Program-made: the position numbers and the translations under genes
Shown here: positions 53,381 through 61,325 of the stretch, piece by piece
Position numbering within the stretch: the first letter of the stretch is position 1
Layout: every line of letters begins with the position of its first letter
Notes under the pieces: generated by a model
What the model was told of the DNA's origin: nothing
What the model saw: only the letters and a program-made list of their open reading frames with translations
Database searches by the model: none
From: Shinella sumterensis
GTDB lineage: Bacteria > Pseudomonadota > Alphaproteobacteria > Rhizobiales > Rhizobiaceae
Assembly: GCF_004514425.2 (NCBI RefSeq)
Contig: NZ_MYFN02000010.1
Span: 1 to 64,000, forward strand
Direction of reading: 5' to 3'
DNA length: 64,000 nt

Positions 53381-54791
53381 CTTCCTCCCCCAGCTGTTCG
53401 CCTAACGCGAACCTGAGAGTGATTAGGGTGCCTGGAAACGTATATGGAAGATCCATCACGTGACCCGGGTGCGGCGGATACTTAACATCATTTGCAACAT
53501 TGAACCATTGCAATCGCCGCTCCGAACCCTGAGGCATAATACCACGGTTGAAATCACCGGAGAAGCGTATGTAGGCCTTCCCGGAAATGATCGCTACCTT
53601 TGGTCCTAGTTCGCTCGTTGGCGCCTTCCCAACCTCATTGGCGAACTCCACAACATCCATCATGCCCGTTCCGCCCGATGGCATCCCTTCACCTTGTAGA
53701 ACGCGCGATATGCCATCTTGCAATGCGAACACGGTGGCTAAGGTTTCTTCACTCACTCCAGATTTTCGATGAAGCGCCTGATATTTTGCTACTTGCTCGA
53801 CAATTTCGGAGGGGGCTTCCTTTATAGTTTCTGAGATGGGGCGCCCCGGATTGAGCAGGCTAAGATGGCAGATATGCAGTGTGCGCGGATTATCGCCTAT
53901 CTTTACGAGCCTCCGCGCCATGAAGCCAGCAGTAATCCATTCACCGTCGCCTCCAATACGGCTGTGCCGCTCAGCGTTGTTCAGAACTTCGCCAATCATA
54001 GACTTGATCTTTCCTGCGCCAAATTGGGTGAGTCCTTGAGGCGGGTCTAGCGTGCCTAGCCAATCGTGGACCTTTGCGACAATTTGATCAGCTGCAATTT
54101 CGTAAGTAGCAGGCTGAAGATGGCTCTTGTTCTTCGATGAACCTGCGCGCCTCCTTTGACGTATCGGGAGGGGCCACACATCGTGCTTCGGGACCTTTTT
54201 CCCGATGGATGCCATACTTAGAAAATGGTTGAGCCCAGCCGCTTCCAGTACCTTTGCTGTAGATGCTGATAGCCGCCCTCCGGAAGTCAACGGCGCCATC
54301 TTCTCCCTCATTACTCCAAGAAGAAGAAATGGACCTACATCGCTAACGTAGCGGTCGTCAAAATTTATCCGATAGGCCACTGCCTCGCATTCCGCTAAAG
54401 CGATCTTTTGGAGGATCTCACTCGTTTCCTTCGGATAATCGATGAACGAAAAGTTCTTACAGCAGATTTCTCCGCCTTTCTTTCTCTGTAGAAGCTTCCG
54501 CCACCTAGACTTCCTATCTGGCACGAAACTTTCCAGTATCTCGCACGGCTGAAACCGCGCTCTCAACGCTTCCTTTGAAAAACGCACACGCGGTTGAAAT
54601 CTGCGTTTGAGATTGAGTTTGCGGCTGATCTTTTTTGCACGGCTCGTATTTTTCGTCCGGCGAACCTCACGCTGAAACGTAAGCCGTCGTAGCTCTCGAA
54701 ACTCTTCATCATCAAGATCCTGAAGCTCACTTCGTCCGATCTTGGAATGGCTGGTAGGCCAGAGCTCTTCCCACGTGCGCTTCTTTGTCAT
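53373..54791 (-). CDS. GHKL-type ATP-binding protein
   Basis: 472 aa. The N-terminus is strongly basic (residues 30-105). The middle region (about 125-200) looks alpha/beta and may itself be STAS-like (YRINFDDRYVSDVGPFLLLG). The C-terminal half is a Bergerat-fold ATPase: N-box IGEVLNNAERHS (Glu268, Asn271/Asn272) and a glycine-rich GMPSGGTGMMDVV (369-381). It has no histidine-kinase dimerisation domain. First gene of the operon with the STAS-like and membrane genes. Lower GC than core genes, suggesting transfer. Confidence 0.75.
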   Translation of the reverse strand: MTKKRTWEELWPTSHSKIGRSELQDLDDEEFRELRRLTFQREVRRTKNTSRAKKISRKLNLKRRFQPRVRFSKEALRARFQPCEILESFVPDRKSRWRKLLQRKKGGEICCKNFSFIDYPKETSEILQKIALAECEAVAYRINFDDRYVSDVGPFLLLGVMREKMAPLTSGGRLSASTAKVLEAAGLNHFLSMASIGKKVPKHDVWPLPIRQRRRAGSSKNKSHLQPATYEIAADQIVAKVHDWLGTLDPPQGLTQFGAGKIKSMIGEVLNNAERHSRIGGDGEWITAGFMARRLVKIGDNPRTLHICHLSLLNPGRPISETIKEAPSEIVEQVAKYQALHRKSGVSEETLATVFALQDGISRVLQGEGMPSGGTGMMDVVEFANEVGKAPTSELGPKVAIISGKAYIRFSGDFNRGIMPQGSERRLQWFNVANDVKYPPHPGHVMDLPYTFPGTLITLRFALGEQLGEEDG

Positions 54792-55004
54792 GCTCTCTCA
54801 TCTTTTAATGAATTCGAAGCCTACCACTTGCCTTACGCTGCACGCCAGCGGCCCCACTGCCTGCTGTAACGCCGCGATGAACTCACGCTCACTGCTTCCA
54901 TTAAGTTTCACACCTTGCGGCAGACTGCCGTATCTCCGGGTGGATCTGCGTGTCCTATGGAAACGTCCAATATCCCTTTCAGATGCCGTTGCGGGGTATC
55001 GCGC

Positions 55005-55280
55005 TCAATCGTCTTCCATTTCAAACGTGCGATACTCGCCGCTTTCGCTGTCGTAGACCTCGACTTCCACCGAGTTGCCGTAACGCTGGATAGACTCGAC
55101 GTCGACGTCTCGATAGCTCCCCGAACTGGAGTCGTAGATTTCGATGGTCTCGCCACGACGGACGAGGTTGCCTTTCTCGATTTCAACAGCGCCGCCGGTG
55201 GAGCTGTCAACTCCGTCCCACGCCAGAGCATTCGAGCCGACAAACGCGACTGCAAACGCCGCAACAGCAAACATTCTCAT
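55005..55280 (-). CDS. Secreted DUF5334-like protein
   Basis: 91 aa with a signal peptide (cleavage near ALA-W). The mature part, AWDGVDSSTGGAVEIEKGNLV, followed by acidic Tyr/Asp/Ser-rich repeats ending YRTFEMEDD, matches small periplasmic DUF5334 proteins. Co-oriented with the lipoprotein gene 12 bp upstream. Confidence 0.75.
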   Translation of the reverse strand: MRMFAVAAFAVAFVGSNALAWDGVDSSTGGAVEIEKGNLVRRGETIEIYDSSSGSYRDVDVESIQRYGNSVEVEVYDSESGEYRTFEMEDD

Positions 55281-55292
55281 GGCAGTCCCCCT

Positions 55293-55715
55293 TTAGTATC
55301 CGCCCGGCCGAGACCAGGCGCTGCGGCGTCCACAGCGGTTGCCGGCGGCATCATATTGCCAGTCGTACTGACAGTTTCCGCGATACGGACGATAGCCACC
55401 GCCGCCACCGCAATCGTGGTTCGCACAGTAGGCTACGGCGCCGCCCACAACCGCTACTGCAACAAGTGCCGCCGCGGCCTGGTTCTGCTGTTGAACCATC
55501 TGAAAGCAAGACGCTGGATCAACTGCACGTCGGGCAAGCTCCACATGGATTTTGTACCGCAGCCCTTCGTCCTGGCTTTGAACATAGGATCGGCAAAGCG
55601 CCGCCTTGCCCACTTTCTGCGGCTGTGTGTCCATTTCTTTGGTGGTCGTCGAGCAAGCAGCCAACGACAATGATACGGCCGCGACAGCAAAGCCGCGGGT
55701 GACAGTCTTCCCCAT
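55293..55715 (-). CDS. Small lipoprotein
   Basis: 140 aa with lipobox LSLAAC (Cys about residue 21). The mature part has a helical region, a hydrophobic Ala/Val segment (AAAALVAVAVVGGAVAY) and a Gly/Tyr-rich Cys-containing tail. Paired with the DUF5334-like gene. Function unknown. Confidence 0.75.
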   Translation of the reverse strand: MGKTVTRGFAVAAVSLSLAACSTTTKEMDTQPQKVGKAALCRSYVQSQDEGLRYKIHVELARRAVDPASCFQMVQQQNQAAAALVAVAVVGGAVAYCANHDCGGGGGYRPYRGNCQYDWQYDAAGNRCGRRSAWSRPGGY

Positions 55716-56109
55716 TTCCCTCTCCCTCTTATCGGGAAATGAAGCACTAATTCACGCATGAGTCGAGGTGAGATTGCGATTTCTGTCCCGGTATCATTCG
55801 CGCGAGTTAGCATAGGGAATTGACATCCCCATCGACAGTTTGCGCTCGGCTGGCGCGATCGAGGCTGTAAGCATGAATTATCAGAATTAACGACAAGGTC
55901 GCAGTTCGGGGCTAGCATTGCCTTGAGGGTTACACGTCGGAGCGGTTGCCTCCCTCGCAAACAGATTCTTTCGGAGCTACGCGAGGAGCAAAAAGTCGGA
56001 AAAATATTTCTTGGCGTTAACTTGACAGTAAGATTCGAATGACTATTTTTCCATTCGAGGCGCAAGCCTTTCAGGTTCACCGTATGGGGGCCGCGTTAAG
56101 AGCCGGGTT
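55716..56109. other. Gene-free spacer before DUF3800 gene
   Basis: 394 bp, relatively AT-rich, without a supported gene on either strand. It holds the promoter of the lipoprotein pair near 55740. On the plus strand it runs into the terminator at 56103-56132, so a short untranslated transcript from this spacer is possible. Confidence 0.45.
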
Positions 56110-56132
56110 TCAGCCCGGCTTTTTCGTTTTTG
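56100..56132 (+). terminator. Plus-strand rho-independent terminator overlapping the DUF3800 stop
   Basis: AGCCGGG, loop TTTCAG, CCCGGCT, followed by TTTTTCGTTTTT on the plus strand. The stop codon of the opposite-strand DUF3800 gene lies in its loop. No plus-strand gene precedes it, so its transcript is unknown. Confidence 0.6.
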
Positions 56133-56937
56133 GATCAAAACAGTAATATTTGACCCCCATATGCGGGAGATGTTCAGCGTCGAGCGCAAAGTCGGCGATG
56201 CGCTTCGCATCTCGCAATGAGCGATAAAGCCAGAACTTCCCGTCGTATGCTTTCCGGGCCATGGCATAAATGTAGCTGTCCGCGATCTGCAACAACGGGG
56301 TAAACTTGGGCTTATGCTGAATTCGGCCTAAAGTATCGTTAAAATCCTCGACCGTCAGGGGGGCGTACTTCGAGCTGTTGCCGGCGTCGAAGCCAAGCCC
56401 GTTGGACTTAAGGTTCTTGAAGTACCCGGCAATGGTGTCATTAATTCCAGGATCCTGCTCAAAGACGATGTGCAGTTTCCTCCCTTCGAGCTTCGCGATC
56501 TTCACGGCCCGTTCAACCGTAATGTCGAATGCGCTTCGGCACAAAAGCCAGCGGTTTTCAACGTGCTTTTCGAGGTAGCCGCGAGCCACATAGCCGGGAC
56601 GATCGACGATGCAGCCCAAGCCAATAACAGGCGCTCGACAAAGCACACGCCTCCAGTCATCCCAAAAACTTTCTCGCTCTTCTTGATCGACGCGTCCCAA
56701 CCAGGAAAAGTTTTTCCGCTCCGCCATCATATCGGTGATGTGTGCCGGCTTAGTCTCTCCCAAGTTCCATTTCGTGAGGAAATCGGCGACGAGACCGCGC
56801 GCCTGATCGTTGTCCTCCCCGCGAACGAGAATTCCACCAAATCCGAACCAGTCGCGCCCAAACCGCGAAGCGTCCGATTTTTTGTCGGGGTGACGGTTGC
56901 CCGTCTCGTCCATATAGAGCGTAATTGGCCGCGTCAT
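56110..56937 (-). CDS. DUF3800 domain protein
   Basis: 275 aa. The N-terminal TLYMDETGN is the DUF3800 signature with the acidic residues of a predicted RNase H-like fold; IVFEQDPG and LLQIADSYIYAMARKA are later conserved patches. DUF3800 genes are common in defence and mobile regions, but biochemical function is unknown. ATG at 56935-56937 puts the signature at the N-terminus; an ATG at 56943 is also possible. Confidence 0.8.
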   Translation of the reverse strand: MTRPITLYMDETGNRHPDKKSDASRFGRDWFGFGGILVRGEDNDQARGLVADFLTKWNLGETKPAHITDMMAERKNFSWLGRVDQEERESFWDDWRRVLCRAPVIGLGCIVDRPGYVARGYLEKHVENRWLLCRSAFDITVERAVKIAKLEGRKLHIVFEQDPGINDTIAGYFKNLKSNGLGFDAGNSSKYAPLTVEDFNDTLGRIQHKPKFTPLLQIADSYIYAMARKAYDGKFWLYRSLRDAKRIADFALDAEHLPHMGVKYYCFDPKTKKPG

Positions 56938-57043
56938 GCACATATAATCCTGCAACTCAGCATTACATGGCAGGTATCACGTTGCGTGCCAACCCCTCAC
57001 GCATTTTCAGGGAAAGCCACACAAATCAGCTGGAACAGAGACG

Positions 57044-57136
57044 CGCCATGTTGCATGGCGTGTTGCGTCGAGTAGCCGCACGTCAGCGCAAACGGCTGAA
57101 AATCAACGAAAGCCAGTTGCAACACGATGCAACACG
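57044..57136. repeat. Candidate integrase arm-type sites, right end
   Basis: CATGTTGC (57047-57054) and CGTGTTGC (57059-57066) in one orientation, then GCAACACG at 57119-57126 and 57129-57136 in the other (reverse complement CGTGTTGC). The first lies in a perfect dyad CGCCATG-TTG-CATGGCG (57044-57060). They resemble the CATGTCGC pair at the other end. Confidence 0.42.
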
Positions 57137-57172
57137 GAATCGAGCAAAAGGACAGCCTAAGCGATTGATTTC

Positions 57173-57219
57173 AATGGTGATCCCGCCGCGATTCGAACGC
57201 GGGACCCCCAGATTAGGAA
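57173..57219. repeat. Attachment site copy within intact tRNA-Arg
   Basis: 47 bp identical to 31665-31711, covering the tRNA 3' half from the anticodon loop through CCA plus two bases. This copy came from the element and restores the tRNA. Confidence 0.93.
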
Positions 57220-57251
57220 TCTGGTGCTCTATCCTGCTGAGCTACGGGACC
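57175..57251 (-). tRNA. tRNA-Arg (anticodon CCT)
   Basis: 77 nt including encoded CCA. Acceptor stem GGTCCCG pairs with CGGGATC (one G-U), anticodon stem CCAGA/TCTGG with loop TTCCTAA, and T-loop GTTCGAATC. Reads AGG codons. It points into the element and served as the integration target. Confidence 0.95.
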
Positions 57252-57326
57252 ACTGACTGCACCCATACAAAAGCCTTGGCGTGAAGCCAAGCGATTTTCG
57301 GTGGATCGAAGACGCGTTCGCTTTCG

Positions 57327-58499
57327 TCAGGCGGCGAGACGGCTTTCCGCGAGCTTGACCCAGTAGGTCACGCCATGGGGAATGGCGTCGTCGTTGAAGT
57401 CGTAGGCGGGATGGTGCAATCCGGCCGTATCGCCGTTGCCGACGAAGATGAAGGCGCCGGGGCGGGACAGCAGCATGTAGGAGAAATCCTCGCCGCCCAT
57501 CATCGGCGCGATCGCGGGTTCGACCGACGCGTCGCCGGCGATCTCGCGCGCCACGGCCACCGCATGGCCGGCCTCCTCCGCATGATTGACCGTAACCGGA
57601 TAGTTACGGTGGTAATTCACGACGATCTCCGCACCGTGGGCAGCGGCAAGGCCGGCGCAGATCTGCCGGATGCAGGCTTCGGCCCCCTCGCGCATATCGG
57701 GGCTCAGCGTACGCACGGTGCCCGCGAGCTGCGCGGTTTCAGGGATCACGTTGTGGGCAAAGCCCGCATTGAACTTCGTCACGGACACGACGAGCGAATC
57801 GACGGGATCGGCGACGCGCGACACGATGGTCTGCAGCGCCGTCACGACCTGCGCGCCGATGACGATGGGATCGACGGTCTTGTGCGGCAGCGCCGCATGG
57901 CCGCCGCGTCCCTTCACCGCGATGGTGAACTCGTCGGTCGCCGCCATGATGGGGCCCGGGCGCGTCCCGAAGGCGCCAACCGGCATGCCGGGCAGGTTGT
58001 GCATGCCGTAGACCTCGGCGATGCCGAAGCGCTCCATCATGCCGTCCTTGACCATTTCGTTGCCGCCGCCGCCGCCCTCTTCCGCCGGCTGGAAGATCAC
58101 CGCGACGCTGCCGGTGAAGTTTCGGGTTTCGGCGAGATATTTGGCCGCCCCCAGCAGCATGGCGGTGTGGCCGTCATGGCCGCAGGCATGCATCTTGCCC
58201 CTGACGGTCGAGGCCCAGGGCTTGCCGGTCGCCTCCTCGATGGGCAGCGCGTCCATATCGGCGCGAAGGCCGATGGTGCGCCCCGCGCCGACAGGCGCGC
58301 CCTTACCGCGGATGATGCCGACGACGCCCGTCCGGCCGATGCCGGTCACGACCTCGTCGACCCCGAATTCGCGCAGTTTTTCGGCCACGAAGGCCGCCGT
58401 CTTCTCCACCGCGAAGAGCAGTTCCGGTTCCCGGTGCAGGTGCCGGCGCCATCCGGCGATTTCATCCTGCATTTCTGCGGCACGGTTCAGAATCGGCAT
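57327..58499 (-). CDS. M20 family amidohydrolase (hippurate hydrolase-like)
   Basis: Zinc aminoacylase/carboxypeptidase of 390 aa. Metal and active-site motifs: LRADMDALPI, HACGHDGHTAMLLGAA, FQPAEEGGGG (catalytic Glu) and MMGGEDFSYML near the end; a dimerisation domain with GRGGHAALPHK lies between. Likely an N-acyl-amino-acid hydrolase in the cytoplasm; the exact substrate is not readable. ATG at 58497-58499; longer frames are not supported. Confidence 0.9.
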   Translation of the reverse strand: MPILNRAAEMQDEIAGWRRHLHREPELLFAVEKTAAFVAEKLREFGVDEVVTGIGRTGVVGIIRGKGAPVGAGRTIGLRADMDALPIEEATGKPWASTVRGKMHACGHDGHTAMLLGAAKYLAETRNFTGSVAVIFQPAEEGGGGGNEMVKDGMMERFGIAEVYGMHNLPGMPVGAFGTRPGPIMAATDEFTIAVKGRGGHAALPHKTVDPIVIGAQVVTALQTIVSRVADPVDSLVVSVTKFNAGFAHNVIPETAQLAGTVRTLSPDMREGAEACIRQICAGLAAAHGAEIVVNYHRNYPVTVNHAEEAGHAVAVAREIAGDASVEPAIAPMMGGEDFSYMLLSRPGAFIFVGNGDTAGLHHPAYDFNDDAIPHGVTYWVKLAESRLAA

Positions 58500-58630
58500 G
58501 CAACACGTCCTGTCATTTCGGCCTGAAATTCGGCCATCGGCTCTCGATGGCTTTGCCATCACGGTGCCATATAGGTTAAATAGGGCGACGGTTCGAGACA
58601 ACTCCCGATTTCGAGGACAGATCTTTGCAG

Positions 58631-59746
58631 ATGAACGGACGTACGACGCGCATGGGCGCGCGCCTTCTGGGTTCCGCCCTGTTGCTTGCAGCCACCTTCT
58701 CCGCAACGGCGACCATGGCCGGCCCGCGCATGCTGGTGGATGTCAACACGCTCCAGGTCATCGAACACGAGGATGCCTTCCAGCGCTGGTATCCGGCCTC
58801 GCTCACCAAGCTGATGACCGCCTATACCGTTTTCCGCGCCGTCAAGGCGGGCGAGATCACGCTGGACAGCCCGGTCACGATGAGCAAGCACGCCGCCGCC
58901 GAACCGCCGAGCAAGATGTATTTCAAGCCGGGCCAACGGATGACGCTGGACAGCGCGCTGAAGATCATCCTCGTCAAGTCCGCCAATGATGTGTCCGTCG
59001 CCATCGCCGAATCGATTTCCGGGTCCGAACCGGCCTTCGTCGAGCGCATGAACGCCGAGGCCAGGCGCATCGGCATGAGTTCCTCGCGCTTCATCAATCC
59101 GAACGGCCTGCCCGGCAAGGGCCAGTATACGACCGCCCGTGACCTCGCGGTGCTCGCCGTCACGCTGAAGCGGGAATTCCCGCAATACGCTTCCTACTTC
59201 GCGCTGGAAGGCTTCACGACGGGCAAGAAGCAATATCCCAATTTCAACATGCTGATTGGCCGCTTCGATGGCGCGGATGGCATGAAGACCGGCTTCATCT
59301 GCGCCTCGGGCTTCAATCAGGTTTCGTCCGCCACGCGCAATGGCCGCAGCGTCGTTTCCGTCGTGCTCGGCTCCGAAAGTCTTGGCGCGCGCGCCGACAT
59401 TTCCGCGGGCATGCTGCAGAAGGGCCTGACGGGGCGTCCCGGCAACGTTCCCACGCTCGGCCAGCTGAGACCCTACGGTGAAACGCGCGACGTCGTCGCC
59501 GACATCTCGCAGGAAATCTGCTCCAAGCATGCCGCCAAGGTTCGCAGCGAAGGCCGCGACGAGGCCGGACGCCAGAAACTGGCTTCGCCCTACATTCACG
59601 AGCTGGACCGCCCCTTGCGGTTCGTTTTCGCCGGCCTCCTGGGTGGCGGCGATACGGCCAAGCCCGACGGTGTCGAGACGGTCGCGTCCAATGGCGTGGG
59701 CGATATCGCCAACGTTCCCGTTCCCATTCCGCGCCCCACTTTCTGA
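58631..59746 (+). CDS. dacC: D-alanyl-D-alanine carboxypeptidase (S11, PBP5/DacF type)
   Basis: Periplasmic penicillin-binding protein (371 aa) trimming the terminal D-Ala of peptidoglycan stem peptides. Signal peptide ending near TMA-G; catalytic SLTK (Ser57, Lys60), SAN (in VKSANDVSVAI) and KTG (DGMKTGF) are all present. ATG at 58631 with GAGGACAG upstream. The following gene is a CobW GTPase 30 bp away. Symbol by family resemblance only. Confidence 0.9.
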   Translation: MNGRTTRMGARLLGSALLLAATFSATATMAGPRMLVDVNTLQVIEHEDAFQRWYPASLTKLMTAYTVFRAVKAGEITLDSPVTMSKHAAAEPPSKMYFKPGQRMTLDSALKIILVKSANDVSVAIAESISGSEPAFVERMNAEARRIGMSSSRFINPNGLPGKGQYTTARDLAVLAVTLKREFPQYASYFALEGFTTGKKQYPNFNMLIGRFDGADGMKTGFICASGFNQVSSATRNGRSVVSVVLGSESLGARADISAGMLQKGLTGRPGNVPTLGQLRPYGETRDVVADISQEICSKHAAKVRSEGRDEAGRQKLASPYIHELDRPLRFVFAGLLGGGDTAKPDGVETVASNGVGDIANVPVPIPRPTF

Positions 59747-59776
59747 TTGGCCCATAATTTCTGAACTGGAGCGACC

Positions 59777-60949
59777 ATGACCATCGCTGAACGGCGTGTG
59801 CCGGTTTCCGTGCTGACCGGCTTCCTGGGCGCCGGCAAGACGACCCTGCTCAACCGCCTGCTGAAGGATCCCGCGCTCACCGATACGGCCGTCATCATCA
59901 ACGAATTCGGCGAGGTCGGCATCGACCATCTGCTGGTCGAGCAATCGGGCGACGGCATTATCGAGCTTTCGGACGGATGCCTGTGCTGCACCATCCGCGG
60001 CGAGCTGGTCGATACGCTGGCCGATCTGATGGATCGCATGCAGACGGGCAAGATCCAGCCGCTGAAACGGGTCGTGATCGAGACGACGGGCCTCGCCGAT
60101 CCCGCACCGGTGCTGCAGGCCGTGATGGGCAATCCTGTCCTCTCGCAGTCCTTCAGCCTCGATGGCGTGATCACCGTCGTCGATGCCGTCAATGGCCTTT
60201 CGACGCTTGCCAACCATCCGGAAGCCGTCAAGCAGGTGGCCGTGGCCGACCGTGTGCTGATCAGCAAGGCCTCGCTTGCCGACACGGCGACGCTCGACGC
60301 CGTGCGCCGGGAAATCGCCGCGCTCAATCCGCGCGCAGCCGTATCCGACGTCGATGCTCCCGGCCTGGCCAGCCCCGACCTGCTGGCCAATGGCCTCTAC
60401 GACCCCGGCAGCAAGATCCCGGACGTCCGCCGCTGGCTGCATGACGAGGCGCACGACCACCATCATCATCATGCGCATGATCATCACCACCATGAGCATT
60501 GCGACCACGGTTGCGATCATGGGCACCACCACGACCACGGCCACCAGCACGCCCATGACGTCACGCGCCATGACGCGACGATCCGCTCGTTCAGCATCGT
60601 GCACGACCGCCCGATCGATCCGATGGCGCTGGAAATGTTCATCGATCTCCTGCGCTCCGCCCATGGCGAAAAGCTGCTGCGCATGAAGGGCATCGTGCTG
60701 ATGGAAAACAGCCCGGAACGGCCCCTGGTGCTGCATGGCGTGCAGAGCGTGTTCCACCCGCCCGAGCGGCTGCCCGCCTGGCCGGAGGGCGCCGAGCGCC
60801 GCACGCGCCTGGTGCTGATCACGAAGGATCTGCCGGAGGCTTTCGTACGCGACCTCTTCGACGCCTTCACCGGCACGCCGAAGATCGACCGCCCGGACCG
60901 CGCCGCCCTTGCCGACAACCCGCTCGCCATTCCCGGCCTGAAGCTTTAG
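59777..60949 (+). CDS. CobW/COG0523-family GTP-binding metallochaperone
   Basis: GTPase of 390 aa with P-loop GFLGAGKTTLLNRLL, the metal-binding CLCC motif (SDGCLCCTIRGEL) and SKASLAD for guanine recognition. A His-rich stretch lies at about residues 225-260. The C-terminal CobW_C domain follows. The family inserts zinc or cobalt into client enzymes. Co-directional with the D,D-carboxypeptidase gene just upstream. A hairpin follows the stop. Confidence 0.9.
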   Translation: MTIAERRVPVSVLTGFLGAGKTTLLNRLLKDPALTDTAVIINEFGEVGIDHLLVEQSGDGIIELSDGCLCCTIRGELVDTLADLMDRMQTGKIQPLKRVVIETTGLADPAPVLQAVMGNPVLSQSFSLDGVITVVDAVNGLSTLANHPEAVKQVAVADRVLISKASLADTATLDAVRREIAALNPRAAVSDVDAPGLASPDLLANGLYDPGSKIPDVRRWLHDEAHDHHHHHAHDHHHHEHCDHGCDHGHHHDHGHQHAHDVTRHDATIRSFSIVHDRPIDPMALEMFIDLLRSAHGEKLLRMKGIVLMENSPERPLVLHGVQSVFHPPERLPAWPEGAERRTRLVLITKDLPEAFVRDLFDAFTGTPKIDRPDRAALADNPLAIPGLKL

Positions 60950-60969
60950 CGGCGGTCTCGAAGGCCGGA

Positions 60970-60992
60970 GCAGGGCGGCCAAGCCGCCCTGC
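60970..60992. terminator. GC-rich hairpin after the CobW gene
   Basis: GCAGGGCGGC, loop CAA, GCCGCCCTGC: a perfect 10-bp stem 21 bp after the stop, without a U-tract. Lies in the spacer between convergent genes. Confidence 0.5.
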
Positions 60993-61076
60993 CGATGCCC
61001 TAGGCTTTCAAGCGCATCATGGCATTCTCCAAAGGCAGCCCTTCCGGACGGACGGATAATCCAAGCGCGCCAGGGC

Positions 61077-61325
61077 TCAGGTCTTCTTGCGGATCAGGAA
61101 GCGGTGGCCGTTCTCGACGCGCTCGCTTGCCTCAAGCGCATGGCCGTCCTCGTTGCAGAAATGCGGAATGTCGATGACGGCGAGCGGATCCGTCGTCTCG
61201 ACCCAGAGGGCTGCGCCGCCGCGCATGGTCGACAGCCGCTTGCGGGCTTTCATGACCGGAAGCGGGCATTTCAGGCCACGCAGGTCATAGACCTCGGCGT
61301 CGTCCTGCGCCGCGATGTCGGTCAT
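61077..61325 (-). CDS. tusA: TusA-family sulfurtransferase
   Basis: 82 aa. YDLRGLKCPLPVMKARKRL holds the CPxP sulfur-carrier cysteine at the first helix. The family relays sulfur for tRNA thiolation or cofactor synthesis. Its start overlaps the end of the L,D-transpeptidase gene by 4 bases, so both are cotranscribed. Confidence 0.9.
   Translation of the reverse strand: MTDIAAQDDAEVYDLRGLKCPLPVMKARKRLSTMRGGAALWVETTDPLAVIDIPHFCNEDGHALEASERVENGHRFLIRKKT

Larger units (their letters stand above)
31712..57219. mobile_element. 25.5-kb integrative element (prophage remnant or satellite-like) in tRNA-Arg
   Basis: Bounded by the 47-bp direct repeats. The tyrosine integrase sits beside the left repeat, and the intact tRNA is at the right. 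Gene content is phage-like (RHH/HTH regulators, Prim-Pol helicase with origin-like iterons, DNA-ejection proteins, tail fibre) plus cargo (Mrr nuclease, GHKL/STAS operon, DUF3800). No terminase, portal, major capsid, holin or endolysin is recognisable, so it is either decayed or dependent on a helper. Confidence 0.9.

Noticed and set aside
58559-60982. About 800-codon minus-strand frame over the carboxypeptidase and CobW genes
   Set aside because: Both plus-strand genes have complete catalytic motifs; the antisense frame is low-complexity, partly from the His codons.
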